Below, in pieces: positions 23,801-36,437 of a stretch of DNA of 64,000 bases. The translations under genes and the position numbers were made by a program. The stretch is from Symsagittifera roscoffensis (lineage: Eukaryota; Xenacoelomorpha; Acoela; Convolutidae). Numbering within the stretch: position 1 is the stretch's first letter; each line of letters starts with the position of its first letter. The stretch lies in contig NC_087065.1 in NCBI RefSeq assembly GCF_963678635.1, positions 74,349,345 to 74,413,344 on the forward strand. Reading direction: 5' to 3'. A model generated the notes under the pieces. It saw only the letters and a list, made by a program, of their open reading frames with translations. It was not told the origin of the DNA and made no database searches.

Positions 23801-24399
23801 TGAAAACCAATATTTTCTAGCTTATGACTTAAAAGTAATTGGCATTTCAATTTTTATTTACTGTTGCAGTTTCCGCTCAAACCCTGTGTCGCCTTGGAAA
23901 CAGTGAGATCCGTCAATTATAATAAGTAAAAATGGGAGGATTTAAAAGAAACTTAATAGGAGAATTGTTTTTACTGGTCACAAATGACTTTTGTATATAT
24001 AAATGAAAAAGAATCTTTTGAAAGAATATTTAAACGTGTTCCAGCTCGGTGAAGAATATATTATTCTAACTCTTTTTTACGCATTTTTTTGAGAGTGAAA
24101 TTAAAAATTCAAGTCGATCAAAGCAAAAACAAACTAAAAAAAACTTGAATAGTCGCCTCCGAGACTGAAGTTTTTTTGATAGCGATATATTCAGCTGATT
24201 TATTACTAAACTGCGACAAAAACTGATCAAACTGACATTTGTTTATTTTTTTTCCACAACTTCTTAGTTGTTTTTTAGTCAAATGATTCCATCAAAAAGA
24301 AGAGATCCTAGTGAAGGCCGCATCTTTTTGATTCTCCAGCTTAAAACTGTTTGATAGCTTTTTTAAAAGGCATGAAAAAATTAAAAAGAAAAAATTTAT

Positions 24400-24480
24400 T
24401 CTTAACAACGGGCTTTGAACCTGTTTTCATACGACTGGAGACAAAATCTGATACAATTGAGTAGCACCTGTAACATTAAA
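24400..24480 (-). other. tRNA-like relic 2 in block C, copy 1
   Basis: Minus strand: GGTGCTACTCAATTGTATCAGA followed by CAGGTTCAAAGCCCG, resembling D-arm and T-arm of a tRNA. Recurs at about 52255-52330 and 54803-54880. No Pol III terminator directly follows. It ends close to the insertion point of the long Ty3/gypsy copy, which might be chance. Confidence 0.3.
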
Positions 24481-24489
24481 AAGAAAAAC

Positions 24490-26583
24490 TCTACAATCTG
24501 GAACCGAATATAAACTATATTTATTCTTTGGTTATAAATTGGATATTTTATCACTATAATATATTTAATATTAACCAATCACGATCCATCTAACTAACAA
24601 ACCACTTATTTGTACGTGCTGTAATTACTTGTAATTTCAGCACCAGAGACATTTGAATTTAACTTGGAAATTAGTTACCTCTCCCAGAGAATTTTAGCAA
24701 TTGCAATAAACCAGTATACTCTAGATCTATTGAGCCTAGCATAGACTAGTTAAACACCCTGAGACTAGTAGATATAAACGTAAGATTAGGATCGGTATTT
24801 GACTAAGAATTTGCACGAATCTATCCGGCCGAAAATAAGATAGCGTGACGAGCAGACGGTGTAACCTATCCGAAATTACCCTATGAGTTACACCTCGAAA
24901 ATAACTCATCTGGTGCGACCATAAGTCTCGATCAAGACGTTTAAAACAAATTAGCTTCGAATTAACAGATAGACTAGAATTAGACAAAAACATTTTCAAA
25001 AATGTTATACGATAATAATCTAATTGAAATGTCTCTACGACTCAATAGATCAGAACCGCTATTCCGCACAAAAATAGAAGTACCAGGCATTGGAAGAAGA
25101 TCTCGGACAAAAGACGATCTACGACTACGAAGAAACTTACCATTAAGTTTCATGGTCGTACAGCGAAAGCCAGACCAAACTTTTATATTTAGGATTTTAG
25201 TAGCAAAGAATTTAGATTTTCATTTGCAAACATAAAAACCTTGAAGAAAAATCTTCAATGATTATTACAGGCACCAATTCCTATTCACTATTGTACAATA
25301 ACGATTTTTAAAAACATCTCAAATCGTTCCCTTCAAATCTGCAGTAAAATTGAAAAAGATATCTGGAAAATATATTTATTAAAAGAAAAAAGAAAAATTA
25401 GTTGACATGATCATAAATTGTTAGTATATAAAAATCATACTGGCATCCCCAGCTTCATCACCTAAACATAACAGCAATCATTAAAACACTAATATCATCA
25501 AACACTAAAAAAATTTTATCAATAAATTCAAATTATCTTTAAAACCGCATCTCAATTTATTCAACCTTAAACCAGATCATCAAGGTTTTCCTTGGATCTC
25601 CATTAAATAATTAAACTAAATCCATTTTATACCATAAAAAATTACAGCCTGATCATCAAGGCCTATCCTTGGATCTAATAGAACAATTTTGTTCTCCCCC
25701 ACCCAAAATAATAAAGTGTCTAACGACCTCAAAGGTCGATTCACTACCCAACCCTTAAGCTAAACAGTGAAGAATTTTGGTTATTTCATCCTTCACTTAA
25801 TCCCCCCTCTTACCTGACCCAGGCTAAATCTTAAATCTTAGTATGTATTAAAATAGTATCTAACGAACTACCTGTGTTCTAATTAGACCTGAGCCTTGTG
25901 GATCGATTTACTATTCTCCAACCCTTGAACACAATCACTACCCCTAAATAAGATTAAGTAAGTTAACACCTTAACTTAGAATAGCCACGAGGAAGTAGAA
26001 ATCATTCTTCGGAATCGATATACACCTTTTTCTCCAACCCTACATAAAAGACCCAAGTTAGGCTAACCAAAAAATCGTAAGGACTAACAGTCTAGGATTT
26101 TAAAATTACTAATAACAACCTTGCACCCCTCATCCTAAACCTTATGTCACTGAACAATTTAGGAAATAAAGAAACAATCGTTTTACACAATTGTGAAATA
26201 AATAACGAAGCATGCGATCTTGTGATTACACCGCATAAGCAAACAATCGGATATATTCGCACAAAACGTCAAACGATAAAAAGAAAATTTTAAGCAAGCA
26301 AAGATAAATTAAACGAAAAGATTTTCAAAGCGTAGAAGCGCAGTCTCCGAATCAGAAGTCAGCAATTTAGATGCACTCTACAAACTAAAAGAAACAGTAA
26401 ATAAAAATTAACCAATTCATGATCAATTATATTTTTCCGATTCAGAAGCTACATCACATTCATCAAAACAAGGAAAAAGAAGAATAAAAAAGATATACAA
26501 AAATAAACCAGTACGTTTACACAGTTTGAACCAACCAATCAGACACATTGAACATTACGCACTGACAGTCATAAATCGAAAAA
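24490..26583 (+). other. 5' region of the long element: LTR/leader candidate
   Basis: Non-coding and unmatched elsewhere in the window. A TATA-like AGTATATAAAAATC lies at about 25418-25431 with several AATAAA-like signals downstream, as in an LTR with promoter and polyadenylation site. I could not fix LTR ends or a primer-binding site because the second LTR is missing. An ORF at 25002-25235 (MLYDNNLIEMSLRLNRSE) is unrecognised. The leader from 25700 to 26583 shows no clear structure. Confidence 0.35.
25575..25676 (+). repeat. Duplicated GATCATCAAGG-n-CCTTGGATCT motif
   Basis: Two copies, 25575-25599 and 25651-25676, share GATCATCAAGG, a 5-6 base spacer and CCTTGGATCT. Each has a self-complementary AAGG/CCTT core and could form a small hairpin. 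The location in the presumed leader or LTR suggests a packaging, dimerisation or regulatory signal, but this is a guess. Confidence 0.45.
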
Positions 26584-27780
26584 ATGAGTATAAGCCCAAG
26601 TGACGAAAGTCCTGACGAAAACTCGATTTTCCCATTTATTATCCTTTCACTCACTGACGACAGAGGACAAACACTATTTTGTCATAACCTAATTGCAAAT
26701 ATTTTTGAACAAGGAATCAGCCCATGTAAAGCAGAATTCCCAGAAAAAAAATCAAAAGACAAATTGTCGACCATTGCATAAAAGGAATATGTAACTTAAC
26801 ACAACAATATGGAATTTACACCATAGAACTCAGTACAACAAGAAACTATCATGGCAAATATGTTACCCAAACAGATGATGTCGATATAGAATTTTCAAAA
26901 GTATTCACAGATTACATTAAAAACATACAACATTAAAACTCACAGAGAGCAAATTCAATTTTCATTAACGATGTTTTTGCAATTATATATAATTACTTAT
27001 CTATACTAGAAAGAACAGAAACCGAAAGCCAATCACCGGTTCAAACATCAAGACACACAAATGTCAGAAATGAAATTGCTGCATTCTCAGCATTTTTAAA
27101 CATAATCCGTGAAAATTTTTCAAATAACGAAATTTCACCAAATGTTAACACGATTTACAAAAAATCTTAGCATGGTTTATAATAGACTATTATAACCACA
27201 ATATAGATTTAATTGCACCAGCAAGAAAAAATTTTAGATCCCAGAGCACAAATGACGACACTGTCATTGCCGAACAATCAGATTACGTTTGGGACCCTGA
27301 ATGGTCTCATAAATTATTTCTAAATATTCCAATAGACATCTCAAGTCAAGCAATCAGTACAATAACTATTCACAGAGATTATGTAAAAGTAATTCCACTC
27401 ACAACAGATGCAACACCTTTAAATTATAACTCATTTTTACCTGATAGAAGACAAAATAATAGTTTAAATTCAACTTTTGTACAACAAGAAAACTTAATTG
27501 GAACTAGAAATCTTACACAGCAAGATATTCAAACACCATCACATTTCATAAATGACGAAATAGTTGAAAAAATTGCAACAACTACACAGCAAAGTATATC
27601 ACCAATATACCCAAACGTTACAACGCCAAAACCAAAGACTTCAATTTTACCTCAAGTAACATTGCAATCTACGGTTAAACCCTCGGTTGCTCCAAAATAT
27701 TCACATATGGATTACCAAACATTTAGACCAATGACGAAACCACCACAAAAGCAAAGAATATTCACCAGAAGAATTTTGCA
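26584..27780 (+). pseudogene. Upstream ORF of the long element, decayed
   Basis: Begins MSISPSDESPDENS and is open to 26781. The coding trace then continues in other frames (TQQYGIYTIELSTTRNYHGK, EIAAFSAFLNIIRENFSNN, VWDPEWSHKLFLNIPIDIS). It lies before the recognisable capsid region, so it may be an N-terminal gag extension or a separate protein. Several stops and shifts break it. No known domain recognised. Confidence 0.4.
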
Positions 27781-29900
27781 GAACACAACTATAACTATGT
27801 GAATAGATCACAAACATCTAAGCATCCTCGTACAAACCCGCATAATCGTTTATTTTCACAACGACAAAATTCTCAACAACAAACATCAAATTTCGTAAAT
27901 ATTAATGATGACCAACGAAAACCAACAGACCCAAGTGAAAACTATCCATTTTTTTAACAAAATAAAAATAATAAAAAACCATACCAATACAAACAAAAAA
28001 CACCTTACTATACACCTCATTATCATTCATCAGATGATGACGATTTTCATGACCAAAACCATCAACAAAATTCTTAAAACCAAAGACTCCAGTCTTATCA
28101 CGTATATCAACCAGATATTTTTGAACCATATACACAAGAACAACATATGCGACAACCTAGACCAAATTACGAACCTCAAAATAATAATTTTTACTCACAA
28201 AATCCAGCAAATACTGACTATTATCAACCAACACAAATGCAAAACGAAAGACCACTACCATATTATTAACAACAACATGAAATAACAAAAAATCAACTAA
28301 CAAATTTTTCACAAATATCAAATGCCGCAGAATCACTACAGATGACTATGAATCCATACCTCATGGGTGGATCATCAATAAAATCAAATAAACCACTGAT
28401 GGTATTCACAGGCACAGACCCTGAATATTCTGTAGAAGACTATTTAAACGCAGTCACAGCAAATTTAATTTTAAATATCGGACCTGAACCAATTAATACA
28501 CCACTCAATCAAATTGGATACATAGGCGCACAGCGTTAATCCAAACAATACTTGATGGCGCAGCTCAGAAATGGTTTTCAGTTCTACCAATAGACATAAA
28601 AACAGATTGGAAAAGATTTACACAAGAATTTTCAAAGATGTTTGATTCTGAAAGAAATAAACAACATCAAAGAGTTTCATGTAACGAAATTTGTAGACTA
28701 CCAAACAAAACAATTACACAATTGGCAGTTAGAATCGAAACATTAGTTCGAAAAGCATATTCACTAAACGCTCATGATTATGAAAACACGAAAACGACAG
28801 AAATTTTAATGATAACTCTAACACCCCAGTTAAGAAAAATAGCTATAAAAAAGAGAGCATCACACCCATCATCAATTCGAGAACCAGATTTAGATTTCAG
28901 AAAACTAGTTGACAAGTTAGCACAAGCAGAAATCACAATGAAACTTGAAGAAACAGAAAATCTTAAACTACAATATGTTAATAGAATCGAAACAAATACC
29001 ACACAAATAAACAACATACACGATTCAGATGTAGACCTAACTGAGAAAATCACTGAAATTTTGAACATATATGAGAAAAATCCAAACTTCAAAGCTAAAC
29101 CATCCTTCAAGAAATGGTGTAATTATTGTCGAAGATACGGACACAGCATTGCCGAATAAAGACAAAAAGAACAGGATAATCAAAATAAACCGCAAAGTAC
29201 AAAGAACCAAACAAATCATTCTATCAATACATGAAAAGGGATCAAAATTTACCAAACAAAAATACACATAGTAATAACAGCTGTGGTAAACCACTCCCAA
29301 ATAACTCCAATTACTCAAGAAACCGATCACCCTATAACTCTAATTATAGAGGTAGATCACCAGAACAAAGAAATTCACGAAATTTCTCACAAAACAGATA
29401 TATTCGATCAAATAGCCAAAATAACCAGTATAGAAACAACTCTTCACGATTAAATTAAAACAGAAGAGAAATTTCTGATACCAGTTCCCATTCAAACTCT
29501 AGGAATAGACACTATTCAAACGATAGATCACGTAATTCATCATACAAAAGAAATAGAAACTACCCAAATAATAGAAATAGAAGTTATTCAAATAACAGAA
29601 ACCAACGTATCAAGAAACCAAAACAGAAACCAAAACAACAGATCAAGAAACAATTCCTATAACAGATCAAATTATCAAGGAAACAAAAACAATTACTATA
29701 ATAGGTCAAGAAACAACTCACAAAATAGGAATCCCAACTATAACAATCGAAGAAATTATTCTCACTCCCCGAAACAACAATCGTTATCCTGATTCCCAAC
29801 ATAAATATAGAAGTAACACGTCAAAACATCAGCGACAAATTAATCAGGTACAAGCAACTGAAGGAACAACTTCAAATCCCCCTGGTATCGACAACACAGA
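27781..29900 (+). pseudogene. gag: Gag of the long element with Asn/Arg-rich linker
   Basis: A Gln/Tyr/Pro-rich stretch (27,890-28,270) precedes the capsid region, which starts around NPYLMGGSSIKSNKPLMVF (28342). After a frame break come AAQKWFSVLPIDIKTDWKRF, FSKMFDSERNKQHQRVS and IREPDLDFRKLVDKLAQAE (to about 29080). A zinc-knuckle remnant CNYCRRYGHSIAE at about 29120-29155 has lost its last Cys to a stop. The following 700 bp is rich in Asn, Arg, Ser and Tyr (RNYPNNRNRSYSNNRN), typical of a nucleic-acid-binding linker. At least four stops or shifts. Confidence 0.75.
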
Positions 29901-30199
29901 AAAAACCGAACTACAATTAAACCACATTAATTGTGAATCAACAGACAGCGAAAGTGACACAAATAACACTATCTCAGTTAAAATGATCACAGTTGAAAAC
30001 GACTACGAACCCATCATATACGAACAACCTTATAGTTCACACATTTACGAAAATCAATCGGAACTCCTTCAAGACTACTATAATAGACCCATAAGAAACG
30101 ATGTACAAATTGAACAGAATGTAAACGAAATAAATACAATAGTCAATAACGAAAAGCAACGCTCAAGTACAAGTCACATTTAACCAAATATACAAAAAG

Positions 30200-30668
30200 A
30201 ACAGCCAAGAGAAAAATTTTGTACAATACCATTTCTCTTAGAAAGCCCAAAAAGTAAAAAATTTTTCAACCACTCGATCTTGAAATAGATTTTTTAATTG
30301 ATTCAGGAGCAGAATCAAATATTATTAACATCCCTACTTGGATTGAAATGAAATTGTTACACCCGGTCCTAACACCTATAAAAACCGCCAGTAAATTAGC
30401 AACAGCACAAGGATCATCATTAATAAATTACGGAAAAATCCAACTTTTTCTTGTTCCCACTAGAACAATGGAACAGAATAAAATACTAAATAAACCATTT
30501 AAACAAACATTTCACATTACAGACATAAAACATAATATCCCTGGCATCCAATTTATAACTAAGTCTATTCCCACAATAAACATTTTGAATAGCAAACTTC
30601 ATATAAAAGACAAACACACAAGGACAAAAAACACATCCTTAACATTCTTTCAAAGATTAAACAAATAA
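30200..30668 (+). pseudogene. Retropepsin (aspartic protease) of the long element
   Basis: FLIDSGAESNIINIPTW around 30290-30340 contains the D-S-G active-site triad of retroviral-type proteases, followed by a hydrophobic region. The frame is open from before 30285 to 30668, ending FFQRLNKstop. The enzyme would cut the gag-pol polyprotein in the particle. The upstream connection to gag is broken by stops. The catalytic motif itself is intact. Confidence 0.75.
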
Positions 30669-30805
30669 CCACCGTTTTTCTCCAAATTTTATCCTATTTA
30701 TAATCAAGAACGAAAATACCTGAAACCACAATCAGGAAATGTATATAACTTTTCAATCAAACAAGACCACCAGTACGATAAGAACCAAAACAAACAATAT
30801 TCTTT

Positions 30806-32195
30806 ATGTCAGACCTTGAATTTAAACCAATCTATAAATTTTTTAGAATATCAATCTCATCCAGAAAATACATGAAACATTCAAACTCAGATATTATTTC
30901 ATTACACGTATATAACAATTCACCATACCAGATAACACTACCCTTAGGACTCTTAGGATACTGTGAAACAAATGCTACAACTTCACCTACAAATGAAGTA
31001 GCATATCGAGTCAATATTATATTACAATTACTAGACATATGTCAATCAACAATTCTTGATGAAGAATTATCAATAAACAACATAATAAGCAACGAAAAAA
31101 GAAACACTGATTAAATCACAAAAACACTATATTTTAAACCAACGTTTAAAATATCACATTATACGGAAGAACAACAAAAGTTTCTAACAATGTTTATTTT
31201 TGAACATTCCCAAATAACACAAAAAGAATTCAACAAATTAGCCGAACTGTTATTAAAGTTTCCAACAGTTTATGCAACATCCAAATTCGATGTTGAAAAA
31301 ATTAGTTCACCACTACATTTACCTTTAAAACTTGACGCAGTTTTCAAAAAACAACGAGCAAGTAAAGTACCGATACATTTACAAGATAAAGTAAACAGAC
31401 TACTTGACATTATAGAACAATATGAAATCATATCACCAGTCAACAAAAAAGAACAACCAAAGTATAACACCTTTATCAACCCAGTTAATATCTTAGCTTA
31501 AGGAGAATCACTAAAAATTGTCCTAGATGCTAGATACCTCAATTCACTAATTGACGAAACTAAATGTAATTGGCCCATTGAACCTATTCAAGTAATTCTA
31601 ACCAAAATAAATGGTAAATACTTCACAACCGCAGATATGAATAGTGCATACAATCAAATGCCACTAGATGAACAGTCACGACGAATAACACAATTCTTTA
31701 TTGGAAATCAACAATACGAATTCAATAGATTAATCTATGGAACTTCCACAGTACATGCAGCTTTTTCAGCTTTTATGAGTAAAATTTTTAGACCACTTTT
31801 TTAGATACTCAAAGACAAAAGAAGAAATGTTTACAGTTTTAGAACACTATCACAAAATACTTCAATACGAAAATCTGAAGGCCGCCCCCGATAAGTCACA
31901 CTTCTTTTTAACACGGGTTAAATTTTTAGGACAAAATATAGAAAGAAAGACAATAACTCCATTAAAATCACGCATTGATGCTATTCAAAAACTTCAACCA
32001 CCCACAACTAAAAAGAAAATCCAAGAATTCCTTCGAATGTTAAATTTCTTAAGTAAATATGTATACAAAATGCAATTATACTTAAGACCTTTCTATAACA
32101 TCCTCAGACAACAAAGTAACTTCGAATGGACCACCGAACATCAAACAAGATTCGAAGAAATAAAAAAAACTGGTAACAGAACAAATATCAAATAA
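30806..32195 (+). pseudogene. Reverse transcriptase of the long element, catalytic segment deleted
   Basis: A connecting frame at 30806-31114 precedes the fingers. The RT starts around 31190 with PLHLPLKLDAVFKKQRASK and continues through a stop at about 31499 (after FINPVNILA) into SLKIVLDARYLNSL and TTADMNSAYNQMPL, which holds the first catalytic Asp. It then reaches FNRLIYGTSTVHAAFSAFM. At about 31800 the frame breaks and resumes at KAAPDKSHFFLTRVKFLGQ (31827-32195). The YxDD motif expected between these points is absent, apparently through a short deletion. This copy could not polymerise DNA. Confidence 0.8.
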
Positions 32196-32600
32196 AATAA
32201 TTGATCCGAATCAACCATTCTATGCAATGTGCGATGCTTCAAACTTTGGCATCGGCGCAGCATTACTACAATCACACAGTGGAACAAATAAAATGAATCT
32301 TATATCAGCAAATTCTCGCTTATTTACACAAGCTGAACTACGACTCTCTACTCTCTTGAGAGAATGCACAGCTATAATAAACACACTTACCGAATATTAA
32401 TTTCTAATACTTGGATCAAAACATCCAACAGTTCTATTTACAGATCATAAACCTATAATATTTCTCTTTACACAGAAATCAAACCCAAACCATAGAGTTT
32501 ATAGATTTCAATTATATTTAATGAAATTCCCAAACCACCTGAACTATTTACACGAAAAAATACAGTTGAAATACCACAAAATATTAAATTCTATCTTGCA
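32196..32600 (+). pseudogene. RNase H domain of the long element
   Basis: YAMCDASNFGIGAALLQSH gives the first catalytic Asp, LRECTAIINTLTEY the Glu, and LFTDHKPIIFL the next Asp, in the order of Ty3/gypsy RNase H. A stop follows TEY and a shift follows the HRVYRF segment. From 32600 to 33060 decayed pol tether sequence continues (IPLSKTEIENIFLPPTEKIT). Confidence 0.75.
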
Positions 32601-33059
32601 AAAATGAAACATCACCAAGATTAGAATGCAAATATGCAGTAAAAACTGATATAGAGCAGTCACAAAAAAAATATTTTACAACGTTTCCCTCTCTACTTAG
32701 ATTGTCAAAATAACCACTATGAAGTAGATCTTTTAGGAGCATCCACATTCAAACCAATTCCTTATTCACATTGGATAAAACATAAAACTCAACAAAAAAC
32801 AATCAAACAACAACCACACAAAAAAGACACCTTTTCATTAATAGAAAAAGAAAATTTAACTGACCAAATAAATTTATCAGGACCACCAATAAATGATTCA
32901 AAACACACGATAAATCAAATTTTCGATCTTCATGATCCACTTGACACAATTCCATTATCAAAAACAGAAATTGAAAATATTTTTCTACCACCAACAGAAA
33001 AAATTACATTACAGTTATTACAGAAATATCAAAATTTTTATCCCGTAATTCGCCAACTC

Positions 33060-34816
33060 AAATCATGGCACAAGTATAAAACAAAACCAGCAAAAGCTGA
33101 CACAACAATACAGAAAATATTATGATACAGAAAATATAATAATACAACTATTAATGAAACCACAGACCTTTTAGAATATCAGACACCCGGTTTTAAGGTA
33201 CCCTGTGTTCAACTCAGCATGATGCTAATAGCATTAGAATAACCTAATGCATGAGTGTCCTAATGCATGATGCTAATAGCATTAGAATAGCATTAGGACA
33301 CTCACGATCAGAAAAGACATATTCAAATTTTACACAAAATTTTTATTTCCCAAATGCACCAATTTGGATAAAAATATTAGGCAATGATTCTATAATATGT
33401 CAATTGAACAGACCTTATCCAAATCAAAAACAAATAGCACAGAAACAAGATTTTAAAGGACAAAGTTTATATTTCAACCATAGAAATTCATTCGACACAA
33501 AAGGACCAATTTCACCATCCTCTGAAGGAAATTCTTACATTATGGTCATTGTTGACGCATTCACACACTATTTAGCACTCAACCCAGTACCACATTGTAA
33601 TGATTATTACGCATACACAACACTTTACGAACATTGGATAGCTAAATTTGGACTACCAGAAATACTAGTCACAGATAACGGCACAGAAATCATTAACAAT
33701 GAAATCATCACACTATGTCACTTATATAACATCAAACACAAACCGCGTACATCTCATGCACCTTGGACAAACGGTTTAGTCGAAGGTATGAACCGTTCAC
33801 TACAAGAATATCTGAGATGCATCATTAATGGAAATGACACACGATATACTAAATGGTCAACAGATGTAAAATTATTCCCATTATCCTATAATTCACAAAT
33901 CACAACAACTTTAGGAATGTCACCATAAGAAATGGTTTTTAATCAACAGCCACGAAAACCAATTATAATTACAGCAAACTCTCATAAAAAAGCACAAGGT
34001 TATTGTCAGCCAAACAAAGATTCAATTTGTTATAACCTACCCTTACAGACACATGATGAAGACCACTTTCATCATCCACAAATTTTAAAATTAGCTTCCG
34101 GTACACATACCAAATGGATTTTAAAAAGAGATAAAAAACACAATGAAATCTACCAAAAAGTAACAAAAAAATTGTTACAAAGGCAAAATATAAATAGTCA
34201 AATTAATTCACGCTTCATGCCAGCCACAGACTTAAAAATTGGAAAATTTCTTTTAATACCTAGTTTTATTAGACAAAAAGGAATATCCAAAAAATTACAA
34301 ACACTTCGAAAAGGACTCTACCAAATAATTGATAGACCAACTGAAGTAACAAACAAACTTACTGATTTAAATAAAAAAGAAATCGTTCAACACCGTAACA
34401 ACTTATTACCTGATTACCCAAAAGAATACGCACTCCGCGAATTAACTCAATTATATTCTTTCACAGGTTTACACATCGTTCAAAAAAACCCACAAATAGA
34501 ACAAAATCAAAACGTTAATACCACAAAGAAAACAAAAACAATTCAACAGCAAAATGTAGACCCTCAAAAATCAAACACTCCAGAACCAAAAATACCTCAA
34601 AAAGAAAGAAAAAATAGAAAATTAACAGAAAAAATTTTATCACTGGATCAACAACAAAAATCCGAACATAGAAAATTATCACGTCTTAGAAGCCAACCAC
34701 GGAAAAACTATAAAACTTTCATCCCACTCTCTAAAATATTAAAGAAAGTTGAATTTCAGAAACAACTTCAATTTAGATTACCGAAATTATTCCTTTTAAC
34801 CTTCACATTTCTGTAA
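33060..34816 (+). pseudogene. Integrase of the long element, one nonsense codon in the core
   Basis: A zinc-binding region (GHSRSEKTY...CQLNRP) is damaged by a small palindromic duplication at 33218-33303 and appears to lack one Cys. The core has VIVDAFTHYLALNP (first Asp), VTDNGTEIINNE (second Asp) and WTNGLVEGMNRSLQEY (Glu). A single TAA at 33926-33928, just after GMSP, divides two ORFs that lie in the same frame (33251-33928 and 33932-34816). The tail ends in a basic Lys/Gln-rich stretch. It would insert element DNA into chromosomes. Confidence 0.8.
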
Positions 34817-36437
34817 AAACATGCTGAAAATTACCTCAATCAATTTCAGTTTAAATTCAGCCAATAGAAGTTGTTCAAATTGACACCTTTATATCTCTAA
34901 CACAAACTTATTTAGTCGATAGAAATTAATCTCCAGGCATATCTAAAACTATGGCTTTACAACCTCCAGGTCAAAAATAAGCAACTTGCTAAAACTTGAC
35001 AACTAAAATAAACATTTATTCAATATTATAACCCTCCCCTATCAGATTATGCAAAAATCAACAATATTTTCCCAATTCAGACATCAAAAATCCCCCAACC
35101 AAAAATGGCAAATTAGCCTAAAGTAAAAAAGATCCATGATTATTTGGCCTAAAGTAAAAATTTTTCAAAGATACCCCTATTTGTTCAACAAATGAAAACA
35201 ATACTAAGAAGACCTCCCAAACACCAATAAAATAGCCCTCAACAATTTTTCATGAAACTGAACCCACTTGTCAAAAAATCAATAAATAGTCCGACCGCAC
35301 TTGAATTTCGTCTCAAAACTTTAAAAAATATTCGACGGATGAATCATTTCTTAAATGCTTCTTTCCATAACATTTGATCACATAAAACAAAAACTTCTAA
35401 ACCTCTTCACAAAATTTTTCTATCTATTTAAATTTTTGATATAATTTTCATTGAAACTTTTGAATCTCTAATAATAGTTTCTATAATTTTTTGCAATCTA
35501 TTTTTAATTTTCTACACCCTATTTGAAATATATCTCCAACTCTCCCAAATCCTTGACCACATCTACAGGTACGAATATATATATAATCTATCTAGATGAT
35601 ACGAACTATTTTCAGTCGAACAGATATTTTTCTTTTATTCATAATTTTCCTCACATTTTTAATCTCCCTCATCATGAAAATGTGCAAATGTATAAAAAAG
35701 GCAATAGTCACCTTTGCACTAGCAACTATTCTCTTGATACTTTTTATTGAAGAATATTATAATGAACACAAATTTTCCAGTAAAAATTAAAAATTCAGAT
35801 AACTTTCCAAAATTGCTAATCAACCACCACCAAACCAGCCCCCACCAACCACATCCCAAGAAACTCAAAAACACCTACAACTACAAACAATCCCCAATCA
35901 TCAACACGTATTTCTTTTCAAGACAACCCATACACTTTTGAAGAACGACACGCACGCTTATCAGAACCACTAGAACAAAATCACCGACAAGCATCTTTAA
36001 GTGAACCAACATATAACTTATATCCCACCTTGCAACAAGACCTCAATAGAGTCAGACACATTAGCCAAAATCAAAATACATTTGAGATACATAGACAGAT
36101 TATACATCCGCGAAGAAATAGAAATTTTCAAACCCCTAGAGTTCATTTTGATATACCCCAATCACCAACACCAACTACCTCAGAACTCTCCAGCAGTACA
36201 CTACCAGAAACTCCCACACTTCTTTCACAACATAGCACCTCAAATATACCCTCAGACTACCTAGGTTCAACCCCCACATCACAACAAATCCGAGAAAACC
36301 CTTTTAATCCCCCAGACACCACAGAAAGACCACCATATTGGACAACACACTCAAATACACAGGGTGAACCGAACATAGTAAATGAACCAATAGATATTTC
36401 TTCTGATGCAACGCTATCATCGTTACCAGAAACCTAA
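34817..36437 (+). other. Post-integrase region: hydrophobic peptide and Ser/Pro/Thr-rich ORF
   Basis: After integrase there are about 700 bp with no convincing gene; GGCCTAAAGTAAAAA is repeated at 35113 and 35145. At 35596-35790 is a 64-residue ORF with two hydrophobic segments around KMCKCIKK. At 36030-36437 a 135-residue ORF is rich in Ser, Pro and Thr (FDIPQSPTPTTSELSSS). Position downstream of pol and a membrane segment fit a decayed envelope-like or third ORF, but no envelope motif is visible. To 36590 the sequence continues without a clear frame and is cut by block A. Confidence 0.35.

Larger units (their letters stand above)
21016..24489. repeat. Block C, copy 1
   Basis: Matches 44404-45800, 48827-52341 and 52563-54900 in whole or part. 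The first 1.4 kb next to the LTR contains decayed minus-strand frames (compare NQIRRLDRKLLELQKTP at 45376-45567 and 49755-49946, and LPGQLEGRGWNRVQIELLDAWNEF at 44573-44806) of unknown family, possibly the 3' coding part of the LTR element. Further out are the ETS-like motif cluster, the signal-peptide exon, a G-run at about 22522-22540, a GC-box-like site and two tRNA-like relics. It stops at 24489 where the long Ty3/gypsy copy begins. Confidence 0.8.
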
